64,000 nt of DNA from Oscheius sp. JU75 (taxonomy: Eukaryota > Nematoda > Chromadorea > Rhabditida > Rhabditidae), in assembly GCA_037178855.1 (NCBI GenBank), contig JASJZC010000002.1, forward strand, positions 7,948,501 to 8,012,500. Reading direction: 5' to 3'. The translations under genes and the position numbers were made by a program. The notes under the pieces are model-generated. The model saw only the letters and a list, made by a program, of their open reading frames with translations, was not told where the DNA came from and made no database searches. The number at the start of each line of letters is the position of its first letter. Position 1 is the first letter of the stretch. Below are positions 56,932-64,000 of this stretch, in pieces.

Positions 56932-57106
56932 CCACAGAGTCAAAAATTAGTAAAATTGTCCGAAAAAGGCCCTGAGAAAGGGAACAAAAATCGCGCGTCT
57001 CACGTACTTTTGCGTACTTATAATTTTGGCGCGCATTTGAATCGAGATCTTCAGCATTCGAATTTCAAGGACATTCATAGGTTAAAAAAATGATTTCTCA
57101 ACAAGT

Positions 57107-57159
57107 GATGTTTTGCAAAGTTGTAGCTCTCGATGTGCTCTATAATTTTTTAAAACAAT
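57107..57159. repeat. Foldback hairpin repeat copy
   Basis: Left arm GATGTTTTGCAAAGTTGTAG, right arm CTATAATTTTTTAAAACAAT, spacer CTCTCGATGTGCT. Confidence 0.75.
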
Positions 57160-57784
57160 GCGAAATTGAAAATTGGTGTCTGGACCAAAAAATAGACCTC
57201 TACGTGACTCATCCCGAATTTCAAAGTCAGATAACATTATCAATGAACGGAAAATCCGAAAAAAAAAACATGGTTGACACAGAGTTAACTTTGACGATTA
57301 GTATAATAAACGAGAGGATACGGGAGAGACACCCAGAGAAACCAAAACACAAAAGTGAAAGTGGAATATGAGTCAGAGAGCACAGGTGCATAAATGAATT
57401 ACGGAGACGGAAGTGACTTAGGAGGTCAACTGACAAGAAAAACTGATGCAGAGAGTACCGCTGACGCGATTTGCTTTTCATTATGAGAGCCAGAGTCTCT
57501 CTCTCTCTCTCTCTCCGGTCCTATTGCACCTCCCCACCTCATAACCCATGCTGGACACGCCCCACGCGCAAAATAATCAAACGACTCCAAGCTGAAGGGA
57601 GTGAAGGGATGGACCTTTTTACTATTTGGGCAGACATCATTCGAGAGGGGGAGAGGGGACACATATCCGTGTATGAGTATGAGCGGAACGAGGGGATGTG
57701 AAAGAGAGACAGCAAGTCAGAGAGTCAGAGAGACAGTGAGACAAGTCAGAGAGACAAAGAGACAGCAGGCATCATAAACCTGAC

Positions 57785-57868
57785 CAAAGTTTCCGTTTAC
57801 AAGCCTGGCCAGGTTAGGGGCTCCCTCTACGAGCACACCTGGCCTGGCTGACCAGGTTTGTGAACCCT
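57785..57868 (+). repeat. Dispersed CCTGGCC-rich repeat, copy 2
   Basis: GCCTGGCCAGGTTAGGGGC, a CTCTACGAGCACACC segment, then CTGGCTGACCAGGTTTGTG and AACCCTGGAC; related to 9065-9185. It contains a short internal inverted repeat (CCTGGCCAGG). Confidence 0.5.
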
Positions 57869-58601
57869 GGACAGAGAAACAGGGAGACAAAGAGACAGAG
57901 TGATGGAGAAATAGGGACACAGGGCGACAGAGAGACAGAGAGGCGTGGCGTGAGGACCAAGTTTCTGAGGAGAAGCTAGCAATTAGAAGAGTTTTAATTA
58001 CAGGAAGACGGATGTATGAGGTAAGAGGAGAGATCCTTGGTTACTGGAAGCCGGAAGACATGTCTAGAGACAGAGATAGAGACTAGACCCTCCAGGGTTT
58101 CTATTCATACTGGCCCGCTCTAATCTCGTCACTCTAAGCTGATTTCCAGTATTTTTACACACTCCTGACCCCGAAAACAAAATCTTCCAGAGTCATATAC
58201 AGAAATTGTTCAGTAGAGCTTTCCCAGGTTATTATGACAAGTTTCTGTCGAGATGTGGGAAGGAGCAACTTTCGAAAGAGGAGACATAGCGAGGCGGAGA
58301 GACAGAGCTGTCAGACAGTGCAAACAGTCTCAATATCGACCTCAATTCTTTCCAAGTTATTCAAATAAACACGGGAGGACAATTATAGCGTGGGTTGCTT
58401 GTAAGACATTACGCGGCCAATTCCATTACCTTCTATGACCTGTTTATGATCGGGAGAAGGAAAAAAATGCGCTATCGGAAACACTATACTCTCAAATAAT
58501 TAATTCTCTAGCATTGTTAGGCGAAGCAGAGAACGATACGAAAAGAGACAAAAATGTGAGGAGGGATCGAATTCAAGTCGCAATGCGATAAAAGGCAAAA
58601 A

Positions 58602-58719
58602 GCTTACGACACCCGGGATTCCCAAGCCGTCTCCGATCCAAGTACTAACCGGGCCCAACGTTGCTTGACTTGCCAGATCGGACGGGATGGCGTACTTTCA
58701 ACGTGGTGTGGCCGTAAGC
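58602..58719 (-). rRNA. 5S ribosomal RNA gene, copy 2
   Basis: Identical over 118 nt to the gene at 22737-22854, same strand, same TTTTT terminator and AAAGGCAAAAAGC downstream context. Internal control region intact. The 39-bp upstream block (58768-58806) is also identical. Confidence 0.95.
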
Positions 58720-58807
58720 GGAAGTGCTCGTTTCGCTGTCAAGCACGTTCCCCATGTCCATTATAATACTTCCGTTTTTAAGTTTTTCGGGCACCCGATG
58801 CCATTTG

Positions 58808-58860
58808 CAATGTTTTGCAAAGATGTAGCCAAGATCAAGGGCTACAAGTTCGCAGAACAT
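58808..58860. repeat. Foldback hairpin repeat copy adjoining 5S
   Basis: Left arm AATGTTTTGCAAAGATGTAG, right arm CTACAAGTTCGCAGAACATG, spacer CCAAGATCAAGGG. Abuts the conserved 5S upstream block. Confidence 0.8.
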
Positions 58861-58869
58861 GTCAAAGTT

Positions 58870-59730
58870 GAAAAAAAACACTTCCTGGGCCTGAAAATCG
58901 CTCTTTTGCGTATCTATGGAATTGGTGGGCTTTCGAATGACTCTCAGGCCCAGGATAAAGGGGAAAATTGAGCAGTGAACAGAAAGCTGTATAGTAGACA
59001 GCGTGAAATCGACTGATTCCCAATTCCGCAGTGACCAAAGTGCTCCGGGACCCCAGAGAGAGCTTCCCCCACTGGGAGCCAATCGTCCTAAATAATAGAT
59101 GATTGCTTTCGTAGCTCCTTTTTGAGCCGACGCGGCTCTTTTATCATCTCCAAGTGACTCTTAGGGGACGAACAGTTAGCTAAGAAGTTGAAACGGGGGG
59201 AACACTTCCCGACTGGGAGCCCCATTGCTTGTCAAATGTATGAGAGACAGGATGGGCAGAGCATGGTATATTTCCGCAAGATGGGAAAGGGACAACGGTA
59301 AAATGAAGCCAACAAAGAAATCCAATACGTTTGATCTAAGTCTCTGTCTCTTTGTCACTCTGTCAACCCGTAGCCAAAATTGATCTGAAAGAGAAAAACG
59401 TCGAACCGAGGGCCTGAATATGACGTGTGAGGCACCAGTTAGAGTGAGAGTATAGAGAGGGACTCTCGTCTCTCTCTCTCTCTTTTGGACAGCAAGCTGT
59501 AACATGAACACATAAGCCTGAATGGCCGTTTTCTTGATGGCATAAACAACCATAGACGAAAAGAGAACAGAGTAGACACAGCTGGTCCCTAGACTTCCTA
59601 GTCTTCTTCTGAGAAGGTATCCAGTTCTCGTCCTTTCTCTCTTTTCGCAAAGAAGAGAGTTGCCTAATTATGAAGAACTGGATGACCGTGGTTGTGTGTT
59701 GAAAGTGCGTACATAATTGGCCAGGCACCG
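58870..59730. other. Intergenic stretch between 5S gene and simple repeats
   Basis: No supported gene. Short CTGTCTCT-type runs and a (CT)n patch near 59468. Confidence 0.4.
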
Positions 59731-59731
59731 G

Positions 59732-59737
<6 letters not shown>

Positions 59738-59776
<39 letters not shown>
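59738..59776. repeat. (CT)n microsatellite
   Basis: About 20 uninterrupted CT units. Confidence 0.95.
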
Positions 59777-59780
<4 letters not shown>

Positions 59781-59902
59781 GGCGTGACTATCACAAAACT
59801 TTTCTGTCCATACAATAAAACTGGATCTCTGTTTTTCTCTTGACCAGGCATAAAGAGTCAAGGTCTTTTAATCTGAAGCCGTTTTATAATCCTACCGGTC
59901 GA

Positions 59903-60690
59903 GACAGAAAGACAGAGACAGAGACAGAAAGACAGAGACAGAAAGACAGAGACAGAAAGACAGAGACAGAGACAGAAAGACAGAGACAGAAAGACAGAGA
60001 CAGAGACAGAGACAGAAAGACAGAGACAGAGACAGAAAGACAGAGACAGAAAGACAGAGACAGAGACAGAGACAGAAAGACAGAGACAGAGACAGAAAGA
60101 CAGAGACAGAAAGACAGAGACAGAGACAGAAAGACAGAAACAGAGACAGAAACAGAGACAGAGACAGAGACAGAGACAGAGACAGAGACAGAGACAGAGA
60201 CAGAGACAGAGACAGAGACAGAGACAGAGACAGAGACAGAGACAGAGACAGAGACAGAGACAGAGACAGAGACAGAGACAGAGACAGAGACAGAGACAGA
60301 GACAGAGACAGAGACAGAGACAGAGACAGAGACAGAGACAGAGACAGAGACAGAGACAGAGACAGAGACAGAGACAGAGACAGAGACAGAGACAGAGACA
60401 GAGACAGAGACAGAGACAGAGACAGAGACAGAGACAGAGACAGAGACAGAGACAGAGACAGAGACAGAGACAGAGACAGAGACAGAGACAGAGACAGAGA
60501 CAGAGACAGAGACAGAGACAGAGACAGAGACAGAGACAGAGACAGAGACAGAGACAGAGACAGAGACAGAGACAGAGACAGAGACAGAGACAGAGACAGA
60601 GACAGAGACAGAGACAGAGACAGAGACAGAGACAGAGACAGAGACAGAGACAGAGACAGAGACAGAGACAGAGACAGAGACAGAGACAGG
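59903..60690. repeat. (GAGACA)n hexanucleotide satellite
   Basis: About 790 bp. The first 245 bp mix GACAGA and GACAGAAA units; from about 60145 to 60690 the sequence is pure GAGACA, roughly 90 units without an error. Both strands are open (ETETET and LCLCLC) because the unit contains no stop codon. Not coding. Confidence 0.97.
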
Positions 60691-61244
60691 TTTTGTTTAG
60701 TCTTACTGAATTACCCGAGGCCCTACCTTGACCCGTGAGAACGAGTCTCAAAACTCCGCCCCCTATTTCTCTGTAGCTGTGACAGTCGATCCTCCTCTAA
60801 CCACTTGGCTGTAAGTGACCGATCAGCGTTTTATTCCACACTGCGGCCGCTGTCCCGTTCCTCCCTTGCTAATTATTGCGCAACTATTGGTGCGAAATGA
60901 TTTCAGTTCAGTCGGTAGTCTCTGGGTTTTATCACTGTCTCTCTATCCCCTTGTCTCGATTGCTCACTTTTGGAGCACCCGTAACACTCGTTCCATAGTT
61001 ATCCCCGTGTCCTTGCAGGCTAATTTTCGGCCAAGAACTTCCTACTGGAAATTGGCCTTTTGAGAAAGTACAAGGAAGACATTTTCCGACAGAACTGCAC
61101 TCAGACCTTGTCGTTGCCTTTCAGTATCTCTCTCCCTCTCCCTCTCTCTCTCTCTCTCACTCGGCCAAGACTCATTCTTCTCCAATCTTGACCTTGTTTT
61201 TGCTACTCCTTTCTCCGCCTAATATCTCCATTTCAGGGCCAACG
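60691..61244. other. Upstream region of the right-end Ly6-like gene
   Basis: Pyrimidine-rich, with a (CT)n patch at 61130-61158 and CCATTTCAG ending 8 bases before the start codon. Probably promoter and 5' leader. Confidence 0.4.
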
Positions 61245-64000
61245 ATGCCGACGACTATGTTACGGCATCTAGTTTTGGTGACACTACTACCAGCAGGTGA
61301 GAGATCATTTCTGACCCCCATTCACGGGTTTCGGGACGGTTACGGTTCAAAAAAGTGGCTGTAAAGCTGCCCCGCTGTGTCCTCACACTGATCCCGGCCT
61401 GGCCCAGATGCGCTATAGGCATGACGACCGAAATCCGCCAAGCCGCCGGAGGCGCGCAGCAAACAAACCACGGCGAGATTCGTGTTTGAAACAGATTTTG
61501 ACGAGGGGACAAAAATAGAAGGAGAGGCTTTTTGGAACGAGAGGGGTTACAGATAAAGACTGGCCTGAAACTATAAGGAGATAACTGCCCGTGAGACGGT
61601 ATGGGTGATACTGGCAACCGAGCTCAAGAAAAAAATTAATAAACTCTTTTCGGAAAGCAAGAAAACATTTTTAAGGAAAGTGACGTTTAGCGAAGTTGTA
61701 TACTTTTATTCGGGCGTCGAAAACTCAAGTTTTGCAAGCTAAACACCCGCTGCAGTGTTTGACATACTTTTTGGCTTGAAATTTGGTCTTCGGAGCAATA
61801 ATTGGTTCAAAACAGGTTTCCAAACAAAATGATATAGTGCAAAGTTGTAGCTATTGATCTGGGCAACTACTTTTCAGAGTATGGTGAGGGCGAAAGATGT
61901 GTTAGAGGGTCTGAAAACTGGATAGGTGTGGTGCACAACTTGAGCATCTGCGGTCAAAGCATTACGTTTCATAGTTTCAGAGAATATCTACTTTTTAACT
62001 TTTAATACACAAAAAACAGCTCTTTTGCAACAGTTCCGCCGTTCAGCGCTGTCCTAGAGGTCAGTTTAGCACCTATCTCCCGGTTCCAGTGTTTGCGCGC
62101 GCTCGCGCCTCAATGAGCCGGATTCACCCAGATTCGCGGAACTAATCGAAAGTTGAGGTGACAGGTCAAGATTTCAGCTGTCGTCTCATTGTCCTGCTAT
62201 GTCTGTGCCACTGGAGGCTTGACAGAGTTCGGAGAGTGTAAGGAACAGTTTCAATACGACTGTACTCCCTATGCCTCGAAGTTTCCGGGAGAGAGGACGT
62301 ACTGTCGGACGACGAGGGAGAAAACGGCTAACGGTACGTGGAGAGAGTGACAGAGACAGTGACAGTTATGCCTGCAAATCCACTTAGGGGAATCCACCTT
62401 TTTCAATTGCCTGCCTCTGAAGAGACGCTCTAATAACTCCGGCTTTTCCAATCGTCTTTGGCAGTCTAATCCCCTTGAAAAATGAACAGGCCAGTTTCCG
62501 CCTGTTTGACTGACCTTTCTCTCTTTCCAACGGAACTGGCCAGGACGTATATTAATTGTGAGGGCGCGAATTGTAGTCGAGAATTATGGGGTCAAGAATA
62601 CGCCAATTGATCAAAGAGAATGTCCGGAACAAAATGTAGGGACGCGGGTAGTTTGATAGATAGAGAACAGAAAAATGGAGACACAGAACGACAGAGAGGC
62701 TGAGAGACAGAGAGGAAGTAACATTTTTCAGGTACTTTCAATGTAATGAAAGAGTGCATCAGTGAAACGGACCACTACAGTCGTTTCCCGGAGAAGGGAT
62801 ACCAGATCGACGATGAGTGTGACCTGGTGGATGTCCAGGGACAGGAAATAGCCTACTGTGTCTGTCGACAGCCTCTCTGTAACAGACAGACAGTCGCGGA
62901 TCAGTTTATGGCATTTGAAGAGGTTTGTTTTGTCTCTGTCTCTGTGTCAATCAATTTCTCTCTTCAGAAGCATCCGGAACTCTTTGGAGAAGTCGACGAC
63001 AGCGGAGAGAAACCTTCGATCCCTTCGGGACCGGCGCCACTGGCACTTCCGTCCGAGAAAAAACCGTCTGCAGCCTTTGCGGCACCTCAAGTTGTCCCGC
63101 CTGCAATTGTGCCAGTAAACGATCCGAGAGTGAGCCGTTTGAGGGACTCAGTCCAATACTAGTCTTTTCAGTTCGGTAGTCCACCAGCCGAGCCGAGCCC
63201 AGAGATCAGGAGACAGCCAACAGCTCAAGCCAGGCCCCAACTACCTTCTAGAGAAGCCGGTCCCGTGAACTCAGTCAATACTGGTGTCCTGTCCTTCTCT
63301 GGAATCTCTCCTGTCAGACAGAGCGGCTTCGTCGGAACTGTTGGACGGGAGCATCCTACTAAGCCCCAGGTAGCTCCCACAGTTCTCATTCCGGACCTTC
63401 CCCCGGCGGTAGTCCCAGTCTCTCATCCTCATCCTGTTCCCAAGAAGCGTAGGTTAAACACAGACTCCCCGACAAGAAGTTTCAGCCTCCCTTCGATGCT
63501 ACCAATGTGGGGAACGTGGTCTTCCTGATGTTACCTCTGACTGTTCTAAACAGACAGTCTTGGAGTGTACTCAGTCCGATGAAATCTGCTTTACGAGGAT
63601 GATTGCTCTCGCTCCAGGTCTGTCTCTGTCTCTCACTCAGTTGTCTGTTCCAGGCCAAAACGCTGTTGAGAAAATGTGCATCTCCCCCGAATCTGTCAGA
63701 GCCATGTTCGGTGACGGTGCCGTCAATGGAGAGTGCGGTACAGCCTCCCAGGGCAAGGAGCACTATTGTACATGTACTTCCAACGATTGTAATCGGATGC
63801 CGCTACATGACCAGGTCAGTTTTTGCTTCCTAAATGAGAGCAATCGGCCACGGGATTGTGTCAAATTGGTCTCCTCTCCGGACGGACTAATCGCTTTCTT
63901 TTACTCTCTTCCGTCGTATCAAGGTCAAGCTGAGATTTACAGAGAGGCCTTCGATCGCCTGTCAGTCAGCCGGAACCGCCGAAAGCACCGGAGCCGGTCA
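61245..64000 (+). CDS. Modular secreted Ly6-like protein, 3' part outside window
   Basis: Exons 61245-61296, 62178-62333, 62732-62922, 62968-63129, 63172-63448, 63486-63617, 63654-63814 and probably 63924 onward; phases match. MPTTMLRHLVLVTLLPA is a signal peptide. A first Cys-rich domain opens SCYVCATGG and closes CVCRQPLCN, the Ly6-type end. A Pro-rich linker of about 150 residues follows (SGPAPLALPSEKKP, PDLPPAVVPVSHPHPVPKK). A second Cys-rich domain opens RCYQCGERG and closes YCTCTSNDCN. As in the gene at 48298, domain exons start and end in phase 1. Intron 1 (881 bp) holds a hairpin repeat. Extracellular; function unknown. The gene continues past the window end. Confidence 0.8.
61831..61882. 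repeat. Foldback hairpin repeat copy
   Basis: Left arm GATATAGTGCAAAGTTGTAG, right arm CAACTACTTTTCAGAGTATG, spacer CTATTGATCTGGG. In intron 1 of the right-end gene. Confidence 0.7.

Larger units (their letters stand above)
56493..58601. other. Gene-poor region upstream of the GPCR
   Basis: Contains two hairpin copies, GACAGAG-type runs (57700-57960), a CCTGGCC repeat copy and a CACGTACTTTTGCGTAC motif near 57001. The first few hundred bases likely hold the GPCR promoter. No supported gene. Confidence 0.45.

Noticed and set aside
58645-59082. 145-residue minus-strand frame ending in YGHTTLKVRHPVRSGKSS
   Set aside because: Translation of the 5S rRNA gene and its flank.
59840-60700. 286- and 297-residue open frames of ETETET and LCLCLC
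   Set aside because: They are the two strands of the (GAGACA)n satellite, whose unit has no stop codon; not genes.
10685-61882. Regularly recurring hairpins considered as a CRISPR array
   Set aside because: Copies are kilobases apart, lie in introns of a eukaryotic genome and have no spacer array or cas genes.
1-64000. Spliced-leader RNA or spliceosomal snRNA gene
   Set aside because: Looked for a short leader followed by GT and an Sm-like site near the 5S genes and elsewhere; none convincing.

Overview
The window is eukaryotic nuclear DNA, most probably from a nematode. Introns are mostly 35-60 bp and end in TTTCAG-type acceptors. Splice-acceptor sequences sit a few bases in front of many start codons, as expected for spliced-leader trans-splicing. 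Gene content also fits a nematode: a daf-19-like RFX factor, tandem C6 (DUF281)-like domains, expanded Ly6/ET-like cysteine-rich secreted proteins and a CYP2-clan P450. 5S rRNA genes are scattered singly. No species can be named from the sequence.

Layout, left half (1-28 kb). On the minus strand, a roadblock dynein light chain and a 5'-complete, 3'-truncated ATAD3 lie 145 bp apart in the same orientation, a possible two-gene operon. On the plus strand follow deoxyhypusine hydroxylase (3.5-5.2 kb) and DAP3/mS29 (5.8-8.7 kb). Next come a minus-strand two-exon gene for a 76-residue secreted, possibly neuropeptide, precursor whose intron carries a tRNA-Leu(CAG) gene; nucleostemin/GNL3 (13.8-17.4 kb); a minus-strand homeobox gene (17.9-19.4 kb); a 5.7-kb gene-poor, repeat-rich stretch with a 5S rRNA gene and a nested TIR transposon; and the histone stem-loop-binding protein SLBP (25.2-27.4 kb).

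Layout, right half (28-64 kb). An RFX/DAF-19-like gene spans 28.7-36.1 kb (minus) with two alternative first exons, an internal start and an X-box motif in front of that start. Then come an unrecognised minus-strand nuclear-type gene or pair (36.7-38.0 kb), a MIC19/CHCHD3-like gene (38.9-41.0 kb), a minus-strand cluster of secreted or membrane proteins (41.9-47.3 kb), a four-module Ly6/ET-like GPI-type protein (48.3-50.6 kb), a cytochrome P450 (50.9-52.9 kb), a peptide-receptor-type GPCR (53.0-56.5 kb, minus), a repeat-dominated stretch with a second 5S gene and a long (GAGACA)n tract (56.5-61.2 kb), and a modular secreted Ly6-like gene running off the right end.

The main non-genic signal is a dispersed foldback repeat: about 16 copies of a hairpin with arms near GATGTTCTGCAAAGTTGTAG, in introns and intergenic DNA, and next to both intact 5S genes. 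Other repeats are two further inverted-repeat elements, a perfect 42-bp palindrome, a 276-bp direct repeat flanking one gene, tRNA-like relics and pervasive CTGTCTCT-type microsatellites. Exon boundaries were worked out by hand from reading-frame and phase consistency; only those stated as matched should be treated as firm.
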